From: Neolewinella antarctica
GTDB lineage: Bacteria; Bacteroidota; Bacteroidia; Chitinophagales; Saprospiraceae
NCBI RefSeq assembly: GCF_011927835.1
Contig: NZ_JAATJH010000002.1
Span: forward strand, 124,001-188,000
Reading direction: 5' to 3'
Length of the DNA: 64,000 bases
The notes under the pieces are model-generated. The model was not told where the DNA came from and made no database searches. It saw only the letters and a program-made list of their open reading frames with translations. Positions 17,799 through 25,969 of this stretch are shown in pieces. A program made the position numbers and the translations under genes. Within the stretch, counting starts at the first letter, position 1; each line of letters opens with the position of its first letter.

Positions 17799-18464
17799 AT
17801 GGGTCGCTTTTTTACATTACTTGCTTTGCTGCTGCCCCTGAACTTGTTCGCCCACGGTGTTAGCGCCGGTGACCAGGCAACGCTGTCCGAAGGCGGGCTA
17901 TTTGCCTACCTCTTCGTCGGGGCAAAACACATGGTGACCGGCTACGACCACCTGCTTTTCCTGGTGGGCGTAATCTTTTACCTGAGCGGGCTGCGGGACA
18001 TCGTCCGTTTCGTCACGGTTTTCACCATCGGGCACAGCATCACGCTGATCGGGGCGACTTACCTGGGCGTGCGGGCGGACGAGCACCTGATTGATGCGGT
18101 CATTGCGCTGAGCGTGCTCTACAAGGGGTTCGAAAATTTGGGGGGCTTCAAAAAGCTATTCGGGGTGACGTCGCCGGACTTGCTCCTGATGGTTTTCTTG
18201 TTCGGTCTAATTCACGGTTTCGGCCTGTCGACGCGCTTGCAGTCGTTCGACCTCGGCGGTGGTGGCTTCCTGGCTAAGATCGTCAGCTTCAACGTCGGGG
18301 TGGAGTTGGGGCAGGTGGCGGCGTTGATCCCGATCGTGTTTTTGATCACTTATTTACGGGAGGATGAGCGGTACGCTGCTTTCTACAAGGCGGTGAATGT
18401 TTACTTGATTTTGGCGGGGGTGGGCTTGTTCGTTTACCAGTTAAATGGGTATTTCGGGGGCTAG
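17799..18464 (+). CDS. HupE/UreJ-like membrane protein
   Basis: 221 residues, about six hydrophobic segments. Signal-like N-terminus ending NLFAHG, then GAKHMVTGYDHLLFLVGVIFYL with the conserved His and Asp-His, FTIGHSITLIGATYLG and FGLIHGFGLSTRLQ: the conserved histidines in membrane segments match the HupE/UreJ_2 family. Members are putative secondary metal (Ni/Co) transporters. Starts 6 nt after the His-rich gene, so the two are very likely co-transcribed and work together. Metal unknown. Confidence 0.85.
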   Translation: MGRFFTLLALLLPLNLFAHGVSAGDQATLSEGGLFAYLFVGAKHMVTGYDHLLFLVGVIFYLSGLRDIVRFVTVFTIGHSITLIGATYLGVRADEHLIDAVIALSVLYKGFENLGGFKKLFGVTSPDLLLMVFLFGLIHGFGLSTRLQSFDLGGGGFLAKIVSFNVGVELGQVAALIPIVFLITYLREDERYAAFYKAVNVYLILAGVGLFVYQLNGYFGG

Positions 18465-18734
18465 TCGCCGGCCCCCCGCTAGATATTCCGTGCGGGCTCT
18501 GACTAATTCTGAGGGTGCCATTTCACTCAGCGTGTCGTTCCATTCTTTTCGTTTGGGGTGAGCGGTGATTGGCGCCCCGATGGCTATTGGGGCGGGTGCC
18601 AGATAGCTACGGGGAGTGAATCGTAAAGTGGACGTGCGCCGACCTGCCACCAAGCCGGTGGTCTGACGATTTACCTGGAACAGTTGACCGCGCTCCAGTA
18701 TTCAAAATCCGGAAGTTTTAGCGATCTTTGTTCT
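18465..18734. other. Gap before the metal ABC importer
   Basis: Contains a degenerate CCCCGATGGCTATTGGGG palindrome (18576-18593) joined to GCGGGTGCC (GC-rich repeat relic). No gene seen; the operator candidate follows at 18735. Confidence 0.55.
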
Positions 18735-18754
18735 AAGTTAGTCGTTTCTAACTT
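18735..18754. promoter_or_regulatory. Candidate metal-repressor operator
   Basis: Perfect inverted repeat AAGTTAG-TCGTTT-CTAACTT, 18 nt before the ATG of the metal-binding protein gene and just after a GATCTTTG sequence that resembles a -7 box. Size and TTAG/CTAA half-sites are like DtxR/MntR-type operators. The regulator is not in the window. Confidence 0.5.
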
Positions 18755-18772
18755 CGTCAATAAAGAACGCTA

Positions 18773-19726
18773 ATGAAAGTCAGTACTCGAATCTTTGTTT
18801 CCCCGCTCCGGCTGCTGAGCGGCGTACTCCTGGCCTGCGGTCTCGTGCTGACGGTAGCCTGCGAAAACGGTGCGGCCGGCGCGGCGGACGGCAGACTAAA
18901 GATCGTCACCACCACCACCATGATCACCGATTTGGTCAAAAACATCGGTGGCGACTCGGTTAGCGTGCAGGGGCTCATGGGTAGCGGCGTCGACCCGCAC
19001 CTCTACAAAGCAAGCGAGGGCGACGTAACGAAGCTCACGAGCGCGGACGTCGTCTTCTACAGCGGGCTTCACCTGGAAGGAAAGCTGGTCGATGTCTTCG
19101 AGAAAATGGGCCGTACTACGAACACTATTGCCCTGGCCGAAGCGCTGAATAAGGATGGCCTCATCGGCTCGGAGTACTTCGCCAGTAATTACGACCCCCA
19201 CATCTGGTTCAACATCGAATACTGGAAGCAACTCACGGCTTACCTGACCGAGCAACTGAGTGAGCTCGATCCGCAGCACGCCGACTTTTTCCGCGCCAAT
19301 GAAGTAGCCTACCTACGGAAGCTGGACGCGCTGGAAACGGACGTGCGCGCAACAATTACTACCCTGCCCGCGGAGAAGCGGGTTTTGGTCACCGCCCACG
19401 ATGCCTTCAACTACTTCGGCCAGGAATACGGGTTCGAGGTCGTGGGCCTCCAGGGCCTCAGCACGGCCACCGAAGCCGGCGTGCAGGACGTGCAAAAACT
19501 GGCCCGGCTCATCATCGATAAGCAAGTAAAGGCCATTTTTGTGGAAACCAGCGTGCCCCGCCGAACCATTGAAGCGCTCCAGCAGGCGGTGAAAGCCGAC
19601 GGGTTCGACGTAGCGATCGGCGGTACGCTCTACTCCGACGCGCTCGGCAGCGCCGGCACCGACGAGGGGACTTACCTCGGGATGTTCACCCACAACGTCA
19701 ACACCATCGTCAACGCGCTCAAGTGA
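18773..19726 (+). CDS. Metal ABC transporter substrate-binding lipoprotein (ZnuA/TroA type)
   Basis: 317 residues with a lipoprotein signal (lipobox LTVAC, about residue 30). The cluster A-1 fold signatures are present: [29 protein letters not shown] (ligand His), [20 protein letters not shown] (ligand His), [15 protein letters not shown] (ligand His and Asp), and [14 protein letters not shown], with the final Asp in YSDALG. It captures Zn2+, Mn2+ or Fe2+ in the periplasm for the following ABC importer. There is no His-rich loop between the lobes, which favours Mn/Fe or low-capacity Zn binding, but this is weak evidence. The next gene overlaps its stop codon. Confidence 0.9.
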   Translation: MKVSTRIFVSPLRLLSGVLLACGLVLTVACENGAAGAADGRLKIVTTTTMITDLVKNIGGDSVSVQGLMGSGVDPHLYKASEGDVTKLTSADVVFYSGLHLEGKLVDVFEKMGRTTNTIALAEALNKDGLIGSEYFASNYDPHIWFNIEYWKQLTAYLTEQLSELDPQHADFFRANEVAYLRKLDALETDVRATITTLPAEKRVLVTAHDAFNYFGQEYGFEVVGLQGLSTATEAGVQDVQKLARLIIDKQVKAIFVETSVPRRTIEALQQAVKADGFDVAIGGTLYSDALGSAGTDEGTYLGMFTHNVNTIVNALK

Positions 19727-20478
19727 ACAACCCCGCACCCAGTACCCGGCCCCCGGCCATCCAGATCGACGACCTCACCGTAGCCTACAACTACAAACCG
19801 GTACTGTGGGACATCGACCTTACCATCCCCGAAGGCGTCCTGATGGCCATCGTCGGCCCCAATGGCGCCGGTAAGTCGACGCTGATTAAGTCCATCCTCG
19901 GTATCATTAAGCCCATCGCGGGCAGCGTCCAGGTATTCGGTAAGCCGTACAAAAAGCAGGTCGATAAAGTCGCCTACGTGCCCCAGAAGGGTAGCGTGGA
20001 CTGGGATTTTCCCACCGTAGCCCTCGACGTCGTGATGATGGGGACTTACGGCGGCCTCGGCTGGATCAAGCGACCCGGGCAGAAGGAAAAAAAGCGTGCC
20101 CTCGAGGCGCTCGAAAAGGTGGGGATGCTTTCGTTCCGCGACCGCCAGATCAGCCAACTCAGCGGGGGGCAGCAGCAACGCATTTTCCTGGCCCGTGCTC
20201 TCGTGCAGGACGCCGCTATCTACCTGATGGATGAACCCTTTCAGGGCGTCGACGCTACCACCGAGCGCGCCATCGTCAACATTCTGAAGGAGCTCCGCCA
20301 GTCCGGCAAGACGCTCGTCGTCGTGCACCACGATCTCCAGACCGTTCCGGAGTACTTCGACTGGGTCACCTTCCTCAACGTCAAAAGCATTGCTTCCGGG
20401 CCCATCAGGGATATTTTTAACGACGATAATCTCACCAAAACGTACGGCATCAACTACAAAGTAGCGACCAAGGGGTAG
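19723..20478 (+). CDS. Metal ABC transporter ATP-binding protein
   Basis: 251 residues, starting at a GTG that overlaps the previous stop (aaGTGAac). Walker [10 protein letters not shown] (about 46-54), Q-loop [13 protein letters not shown], signature LSGGQQQR, Walker [10 protein letters not shown] and switch His in VVVHHD are intact. The [11 protein letters not shown] form is typical of manganese/zinc importers (MntB/ZnuC/TroB group). It drives the importer with the two permeases that follow. Confidence 0.93.
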   Translation: MNNPAPSTRPPAIQIDDLTVAYNYKPVLWDIDLTIPEGVLMAIVGPNGAGKSTLIKSILGIIKPIAGSVQVFGKPYKKQVDKVAYVPQKGSVDWDFPTVALDVVMMGTYGGLGWIKRPGQKEKKRALEALEKVGMLSFRDRQISQLSGGQQQRIFLARALVQDAAIYLMDEPFQGVDATTERAIVNILKELRQSGKTLVVVHHDLQTVPEYFDWVTFLNVKSIASGPIRDIFNDDNLTKTYGINYKVATKG

Positions 20479-20568
20479 GTACCGAACACTAGGTGGTGAT
20501 CAGATACCGATCATCGGTACTGAATACCCGCAGAACACCCCTCACTAAAAACCAGATTCTCAGTTCGC

Positions 20569-21681
20569 ATGGAGCTCTCCGACTTTTTCACCAACTACAC
20601 CCTCCGCACCATCACCCTGGGCACGGCCATCCTCGGGGCGATCTGTGGGATGTTGGGCAGCTTTGCGGTGCTGCGCAAGCAGAGTTTGCTGGGCGACGCG
20701 ATCTCTCACGCGGCACTGCCGGGCATCGCTCTGGCCTTCCTCTTCACGGGAGTGAAGAAACAGGAAATACTGCTCCTGGGGGCACTCGTGAGCGGACTGG
20801 TGGGCGCGTTCTGGATACGGAGCATCGTGAAACATACCCGGCTGAAGAGTGATACGGCCCTCGGGCTAATTCTTTCGCTCTTCTTCGGGTTCGGGATGTT
20901 GCTGCTTACCTACATCCAAAAATTACCCAACGCTAACCAAGCGGGGCTGGATAAGTACCTGTTCGGCCAGGCCGCCACGCTGGTAGAATCCGACGTGTGG
21001 CTGATGGCCGGGGCGACGGGGGTGAGCCTGTTGGTGTTACTATTGTTTTGGAAAGAACTGAAGTTGCTGCTTTTCGACGCGGATTACACCCAGACGCTGG
21101 GGTTTAACACCCGCTTCCTCGATATCCTGATCACTAGTTTTATCGTGATCGCGATCGTGCTGGGGCTACAGACCGTCGGGGTCGTACTGATGAGCGCCAT
21201 GCTGCTGGCCCCCGCCGCGGCCGCCCGTCAGTGGACCAACAAACTGAGCACGATGATTTTTCTCGCCTCCGTCTTCGGCGCGCTGGCCGGGGTGTTCGGG
21301 ACGGCCATCAGTGCGAGCTACGATAACCTTTCCACCGGGCCGGTAATCGTGCTGGTAGCGGCGGTGATCGTGCTGGTGTCCTTCGTCTTCTCACCGGAGC
21401 GCGGGCTGCTCTTTCGGGAAATTCGCTTTCGCCGCAACCGCAAGGACCTGAACCGCAAGAAGACCCTCACTTTCATGTACCACATCGCGAGCGACCATGC
21501 GGACATTTCCCACCCCCACGCTATTCGCATCCTGAACAACTTCCAGGGGTACACGCGCAAGACCCTTAACCAGTTGGCGGAGCGGGAGCTGATCCGCATC
21601 GAAGGCGATCAGTGGGCCATGACGCCGAAGGGATATGAGGAGGCAGCTACTTTGTACGATCAAACCCCCGACCCGGTATGA
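20569..21681 (+). CDS. Metal ABC permease with C-terminal winged-helix extension
   Basis: 370 residues. The first about 280 form an ABC-3 family permease (seven or eight helices; RKQSLLGDAISHAALPGIALAF and VGVVLMSAMLLAPAAAARQ are family marks). The last about 85 residues are soluble: RKKTLTFMYHIASDH ... RILNNFQGYTRKTLNQLAERELIRIEGD-WAMTPKGYEEA, which reads as a winged helix-turn-helix like the DNA-binding part of DtxR-type regulators. The extension follows the permease without a break. It overlaps the next gene by ATGA. Its role (metal sensing at the membrane, assembly, or direct regulation) is not known to me. Confidence 0.88.
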   Translation: MELSDFFTNYTLRTITLGTAILGAICGMLGSFAVLRKQSLLGDAISHAALPGIALAFLFTGVKKQEILLLGALVSGLVGAFWIRSIVKHTRLKSDTALGLILSLFFGFGMLLLTYIQKLPNANQAGLDKYLFGQAATLVESDVWLMAGATGVSLLVLLLFWKELKLLLFDADYTQTLGFNTRFLDILITSFIVIAIVLGLQTVGVVLMSAMLLAPAAAARQWTNKLSTMIFLASVFGALAGVFGTAISASYDNLSTGPVIVLVAAVIVLVSFVFSPERGLLFREIRFRRNRKDLNRKKTLTFMYHIASDHADISHPHAIRILNNFQGYTRKTLNQLAERELIRIEGDQWAMTPKGYEEAATLYDQTPDPV

Positions 21682-22838
21682 GCGGTACCCAAATTGAAAT
21701 TCAGCTAATCGCCGCCCTGGTGGCCGTGGCCTGTGCCATCCCCGGTACCTTCCTCGTGCTGCGTAAAATGGCCATGATCAGTGATGCCATTAGTCACTCG
21801 ATCCTGCCGGGCATCGTGCTGGGATTCTTCCTTACCCAGGATCTTAATTCGCCGTTGCTCATCCTGCTGGCCGCACTGACCGGGGTGATCACCGTCATTC
21901 TGGTCGAGGCCATCCAGCGGACCGGCTTGGTGAAGGAAGATACCGCCATTGGCCTCGTTTTTCCGGCCCTGTTCAGCATCGGTGTGATCCTGATTGCCCG
22001 AAACGCCAACGACGTCCACCTCGACATCGACGCGGTGCTGCTGGGGGAACTGGCCTTTGCGCCCTTCGACCGACTGTTGGTGGGCGGTAGCGACTGGGGC
22101 CCGAAATCCTTGTGGGTAATCGGTACCATCCTGACGGTGACGCTGACGTTGCTGCTGCTGTTCTTTAAGGAGCTTAAACTGAGCACCTTCGACGCAGGGC
22201 TGGCGGCTACGCTGGGGTTCAGCCCACTCATCCTGCACTACGGCCTGATGACCGTCTCGTCGGTGACGGTGGTGGGTGCCTTCGACGCGGTGGGGGCCGT
22301 GCTAGTCGTTGCCCTCATCATTGCACCCGCGGCCACGGCTTACTTGCTGACCGACGACCTGCGGAAGATGCTCCTGCTGAGCTGCGGCTTCGGCGTGTTT
22401 GCGGCCATCGCGGGCTACTGGCTGGCCAATTTGCTGGATGCGTCCATCGCCGGTTCGATGTCTACGGTGCTGGGGCTGCTCTTTTTTGTAGTCTATTTAT
22501 TCGCACCGGGGCAGGGAGTACTTTCTTCCTTGTTCCGGGAGCGGCGGCAGCGGCTGGAGGTAAGTCTGTTGGTGTTTTTGCTCCACTTACAGAACCACCA
22601 GGAAAAACGCGAACGCCACGTCAACCACCTGCGGGAGCACATCAACTGGCAGGAAGTGCGCTCGCGCCGGGTGCTGGACCTGGCCCGGAAGAACAACCTT
22701 ATTACCATTGTCGACGACGTCGTCGACCTCACCCCCAAGGGGCAGCAGTTCACGGATGAGGCCCTGAGTTACATCACTACCAATAAGGAGACGGCGATTG
22801 AGGAGTTGAAGGAGCGGTTCTTTTTGTTTCGGGGTTGA
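21678..22838 (+). CDS. Second metal ABC permease with C-terminal winged-helix extension
   Basis: 386 residues. ABC-3 permease with the family segment RKMAMISDAISHSILPGIVLGFF and VGAFDAVGAVLVVALIIAPAATAY. Residues from about 295 on are soluble (RERRQRLEVSLLVFLLHLQNHQEK ... INWQEVRSRRVLDLARKNNLITIVDDVVDLTPKGQQFTDEAL), again a winged-helix-like module ending in TPKG, matching the partner permease. The two permeases probably form a heterodimer. Starts on the ATGA overlap with the preceding gene; last gene of the operon. Confidence 0.88.
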   Translation: MSGTQIEIQLIAALVAVACAIPGTFLVLRKMAMISDAISHSILPGIVLGFFLTQDLNSPLLILLAALTGVITVILVEAIQRTGLVKEDTAIGLVFPALFSIGVILIARNANDVHLDIDAVLLGELAFAPFDRLLVGGSDWGPKSLWVIGTILTVTLTLLLLFFKELKLSTFDAGLAATLGFSPLILHYGLMTVSSVTVVGAFDAVGAVLVVALIIAPAATAYLLTDDLRKMLLLSCGFGVFAAIAGYWLANLLDASIAGSMSTVLGLLFFVVYLFAPGQGVLSSLFRERRQRLEVSLLVFLLHLQNHQEKRERHVNHLREHINWQEVRSRRVLDLARKNNLITIVDDVVDLTPKGQQFTDEALSYITTNKETAIEELKERFFLFRG

Positions 22839-22892
22839 GGAGGAATTAGTGCTGCTTCTCCTATCTAATTACGGGCGACGCGTTTTAAAAGC

Positions 22893-23003
22893 TGACGTTA
22901 CGCAGATTTTTTTGGCCACAAAAACACAAAAGCACAGAAAAGCTGTGTTCGGCTACTCTAATACACCTCTTACTTTTTTTTGTGCTTTTGTGGAAAAATC
23001 CGA
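22893..23003. repeat. CACAAAAGCACAAAA palindrome
   Basis: Begins TGACGTTACGCAGATTTTTTTGG, arm CCACAAAAACACAAAAGCACA, mirrored by TTTTTTTTGTGCTTTTGTGG at the right, closely resembling the copies around susCD. Sits downstream of the permease genes; the rest of the 393-nt gap to 23231 shows nothing recognisable. Confidence 0.8.
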
Positions 23004-23231
23004 TAGCGAGAGGTCAACTAAATATTAGGTGAGCTGCTAAATTCTGCCACTCCTTGACGCACGGGTTGGTGAATTTCAAAAAGCTCTAAATTACGTGAAG
23101 ATTAGCTCTCTTTACGAAGCGACTACTTCGCTACCGATTAGGTTTTTGCCACTTCAAGGACGTAATGGCTCAAACAGAAATTTCAAAGCGATGAATTCAA
23201 TTGTCGATTCACCTCGAAACAAACAGAAAAA

Positions 23232-23717
23232 ATGGATAAGCTAACTGGTAAAGATTTGCAGCATTTACAACGCTGCGTAGAACTAGCAAAAGAAGCACTC
23301 TCCGCGGGTAATCAGCCTTTTGGCTCAGTGCTTGTTTCAGCTGACGGGCAGGTCTTGTTCGAAGGCCGGAATGAAGTGGTGACGGCCGACGACCAAACCC
23401 GACACCCCGAGTTTGAGATCACCCGCTGGGCGGCAGCGAACATGATACCCGAAGAACGTGAAGTAGCGACGGTCTATACCTCCGGCGAACACTGCGCCAT
23501 GTGCGCCGCAGCGCACGGTTGGGTAGGATTGGGACGCATTATCTACGCGAGTTCTACGAAACAATTGACATCTTGGCTAACGAAATTAGGTGTTCCCAAG
23601 CCTCCGGTACGGCCGCTATCTATTCAGGAGGTGGTTCCCGGGATCGAGGTCATCGGTCCCGTTCCCGAACTCGCGGAGCAAGTGCGCGAGTTGCACGTTC
23701 GTTTTTATGCATCTTGA
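23232..23717 (+). CDS. Nucleoside/guanine deaminase-like zinc enzyme
   Basis: 161 residues. Cytidine-deaminase fold with the zinc motif HPEFEITRWAA (His-x-Glu variant, about 54-64) and EHCAMCAAAH (PCxxC variant with His in place of Pro, about 91-100). The early GNQPFGSVLVSADGQVLFEGRNEV is typical of the TadA/guanine-deaminase branch. Hydrolytic deamination of a purine or pyrimidine base is expected; with the variant motifs (HPE, HCAMC) it is probably not the tRNA enzyme TadA. Neighbours give no pathway clue. Confidence 0.82.
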   Translation: MDKLTGKDLQHLQRCVELAKEALSAGNQPFGSVLVSADGQVLFEGRNEVVTADDQTRHPEFEITRWAAANMIPEEREVATVYTSGEHCAMCAAAHGWVGLGRIIYASSTKQLTSWLTKLGVPKPPVRPLSIQEVVPGIEVIGPVPELAEQVRELHVRFYAS

Positions 23718-23847
23718 AATAAAGAATGTTGCGATTGATTAGCTGTAATCATGAATGGGCGCTACCTTTTCTTTTGTTGTATCTCCTTGTGCGCATTGGG
23801 TAGGATACTCACTATACCTACGACAGAAACCGTAACTCAGAATAACC

Positions 23848-24888
23848 ATGAGCAAAGGAATAACCGGCAATGGAATAACCTACAATCACCTAAACTTACC
23901 TTCCCGCATTCCTTATGCGAATGGTAAGGTATTATCCATAATCTACGATGCCAATGGCCGTAAACTACAACAAACCACGAGTGGCGGAAATAGTGTTGGG
24001 AACCACACCAAAGACTACATCAACGGAATAGAATACCGAGACGGAAGTTTAGAAGCTATTTATCATGAAGGGGGTAGAATCACCCCTAAAGCGGGAAGTG
24101 GGTGGCAGTATGAGTATTCGATACGTGACCACCTAGGAAATACCCGACTGACTTTTGCGGACCTCAACAATAATGGTATTGTGGACGTTACTGCAAATGA
24201 TGCTACTAATGAAATTCTTCAGGAGAATCATTATACGCCATTTGGGTTGGCGCAGGAGTATGATTGGATGAGTGGGGGGAAGGGAAATGATTACCGGTAT
24301 AATGGGATGGAAAGAAATGAGGAGCTGGGGCTGGACTTGGCTTTCTATCGAGCTTACGATCCAACCATTGGAAGGTGGCTACAAGTAGACCCGAAAGCGG
24401 AATCTTTTGCGAATTTGTCGCCCTATAATGGGATGGGTAATAATCCCATTTCCATTATTGATCCGCTGGGCGATAGCTTGATAGTATTAAGTGCACCCGA
24501 ACAGGTAATGGGTTTAGGTCACGCCGCCGTTTTAATTGGGGGTGGTGATAGATGGACACTGTACTCTGATAATGGAACTCTCGCTTCATCGGGTACCTCT
24601 GGTCCGTCGGATAAGCATCCCCAGAAAGGGGATGAATATGGCAGTTTAGAAGAATTTGCGAATGACCCAAGAAACCAAACTGAAGATGGCGAACAAATCT
24701 ATACGGAAGGCTACCAATTAGCTGCCGACGAGAAAACAGATGATGTTATGCGGGAGGCTGCAAGCGAATCAGTAACGCAAGATTACGATGTGAGCGAAAA
24801 TAGTTGTATTGATGTTTGCTCAGATGCCCTCAGGGCTGGCGGCTTTAATCCTGGAACTCCTAAACCCAGAAAAGTCATCAGTTCATAA
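23848..24888 (+). CDS. RHS C-terminal fragment with NlpC/P60-like toxin domain, frameshifted at both ends
   Basis: 346 residues, only the last part of an RHS/YD-repeat protein. ITYNHLNLPSRIPY and YDANGRKLQQTTSGG are YD repeats; the RHS core signature YSIRDHLGNTRLTFAD ... YRYNGMERNEELGLDLAFYRAYDPTIGRWLQVDPKAE ends at about 197. Then a variable tip domain (about 210-346): GLGHAAVLIGGGDRWTLYSDNG with a conserved His and NSCIDVCSDALRAGGFNPG with a conserved Cys, the layout of permuted NlpC/P60 or LRAT-like papain-fold hydrolases used as RHS toxins. Upstream, YTYDRNRN is readable at 23813-23836 in another frame; downstream the tail continues in a shifted frame. No signal peptide or full RHS shell. 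Likely an orphan or decayed toxin. Confidence 0.75.
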   Translation: MSKGITGNGITYNHLNLPSRIPYANGKVLSIIYDANGRKLQQTTSGGNSVGNHTKDYINGIEYRDGSLEAIYHEGGRITPKAGSGWQYEYSIRDHLGNTRLTFADLNNNGIVDVTANDATNEILQENHYTPFGLAQEYDWMSGGKGNDYRYNGMERNEELGLDLAFYRAYDPTIGRWLQVDPKAESFANLSPYNGMGNNPISIIDPLGDSLIVLSAPEQVMGLGHAAVLIGGGDRWTLYSDNGTLASSGTSGPSDKHPQKGDEYGSLEEFANDPRNQTEDGEQIYTEGYQLAADEKTDDVMREAASESVTQDYDVSENSCIDVCSDALRAGGFNPGTPKPRKVISS

Positions 24889-25016
24889 ATGGGAGTGTAT
24901 TTACGAGCTTAATTAGAAAGGGAATGAGTTCTATTCCAAACAAACGTTACGAAGAAATAAAGAAGCAGAATCCTCAAGGAAAGGTTGTCCCCGCCAGTGC
25001 ATTAGCTCCAAGATGA
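24874..25016 (+). pseudogene. Out-of-frame tail of the RHS toxin
   Basis: In the frame of the ATG at 24924, the sequence reads back as QFINGSVFTSLIRKGM and on as SSIPNKRYEEIKKQNPQG ... ALAPR, then TGA at 25014-25016. A single-base indel in the A run near 24870-24873 would join it to the toxin domain (PKPRK-SHQFINGS). The IPNKRYEEIKKQNP ending is typical of this kind of RHS tip domain. Its stop overlaps the next ATG (ATGA). Confidence 0.6.
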
Positions 25017-25519
25017 TAGTTATGAAGAACGTAATACTCTTAGCTGTACTAATTTTTACTATATCATGTGGTCCTCGTGAAGGGTCTCCTGGATTAAGTA
25101 GCGATATGGAAGACGCGAAAGCTAAGGGAGTTTATATAGCAGAATATGAAGTCCTGGGAGGTGCTATAATTGTTGACAATCAAAAATATGATGTCCGAAA
25201 GACTTGGGTTGAGCATGCATGGAGATATAGCTCGAAGGGTGACCAAGGAATATCGATTATACCTGAATATTACAACCTACAAGTTGATTTTGTAGCATCT
25301 GAAATTTTAGACAGGTACAAGAAGGACTGGACGGTTGGAGTTGAAACCAGTCTATTATTTAATAAAAGCGGCCCACATTCTATATATGCTTTTATTCAGT
25401 CTCATGTACCGGACACCGTAGTAGTGCCCATTCAAGAAGGAATCGAACTCACTTCCGCTAATCAAACGATTATAGGAGAAGTAACTTTTGTGAGAACCCC
25501 GGCAAGTTCTACAAAATAA
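25013..25519 (+). CDS. Small lipoprotein, candidate immunity protein for the RHS toxin
   Basis: 168 residues (165 from the second ATG, MKNVILL). Lipoprotein signal with lipobox FTISC (about residue 19). The mature part is beta-rich with no recognised family (YIAEYEVLGGAIIVDNQKYDV, GISIIPEYYNLQVDF, HVPDTVVVPIQEGIEL). It starts on the ATGA overlapping the toxin tail's stop, the coupling seen for effector/immunity pairs; a periplasm-facing lipoprotein would suit a toxin that cuts peptidoglycan. The gene and its surroundings are clearly AT-richer than flanking DNA, suggesting transfer. Immunity is an inference from position only. Confidence 0.6.
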   Translation: MIVMKNVILLAVLIFTISCGPREGSPGLSSDMEDAKAKGVYIAEYEVLGGAIIVDNQKYDVRKTWVEHAWRYSSKGDQGISIIPEYYNLQVDFVASEILDRYKKDWTVGVETSLLFNKSGPHSIYAFIQSHVPDTVVVPIQEGIELTSANQTIIGEVTFVRTPASSTK

Positions 25520-25527
25520 ATACATGA

Positions 25528-25905
25528 TTAGGCGACCACAAACTGCCCCCGAATATCATTTTTAAGCAGAAACGCATCGAGCAGCTCCTTAACGATCATC
25601 TTTTGATCGCTGGGGAGTTGTTCTACTTTATGGAACTGGTTGAGTAAATCGGCATTCTGCTAGAGAGAGTACGCGTGCCTGAACCTCGCATCCCGCACCA
25701 ACGCATCAATCGTCCGTGTAATCAGATCCTTCTCGCTATCGGGTAATCCCTGAATCGACTGCACCCGCTTGACTTCTTCCTCACCAATATCGGCTTCGAC
25801 ATTATCGGAAAGGTAATCAAGCGAAACCCCCATGGCTTTGGCAATCTTGGCGGCTACGTCAATCGACGGTTTGGCCTGGTCGCATTCATAGCGGCCGAAC
25901 AGAAC
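25528..25905 (-). pseudogene. Broken XRE-family regulator
   Basis: Translating the minus strand gives LFGRYECDQAKPSIDVAAK, IAKAMGVSLDYLSDNVEAD, EEVKRVQSIQGLPDSEKDL, TRTIDALVRDARFRHAYSL, an in-frame TAG (about 25661), then QNADLLNQFHKVEQLPSDQ and a tail ending GQFVVA with TAA at 25528. This is the C-terminal two-thirds of a helix-turn-helix XRE regulator; the first helices and start codon are missing and one stop interrupts it. It abuts the toxin/immunity remnant, consistent with a decayed island. Confidence 0.8.
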
Positions 25906-25969
25906 TCATACAACATTAAGTGCAGCTAAAAGGCCAAGCTAATCTTTCAGGAAACACAGACCAATCAAC

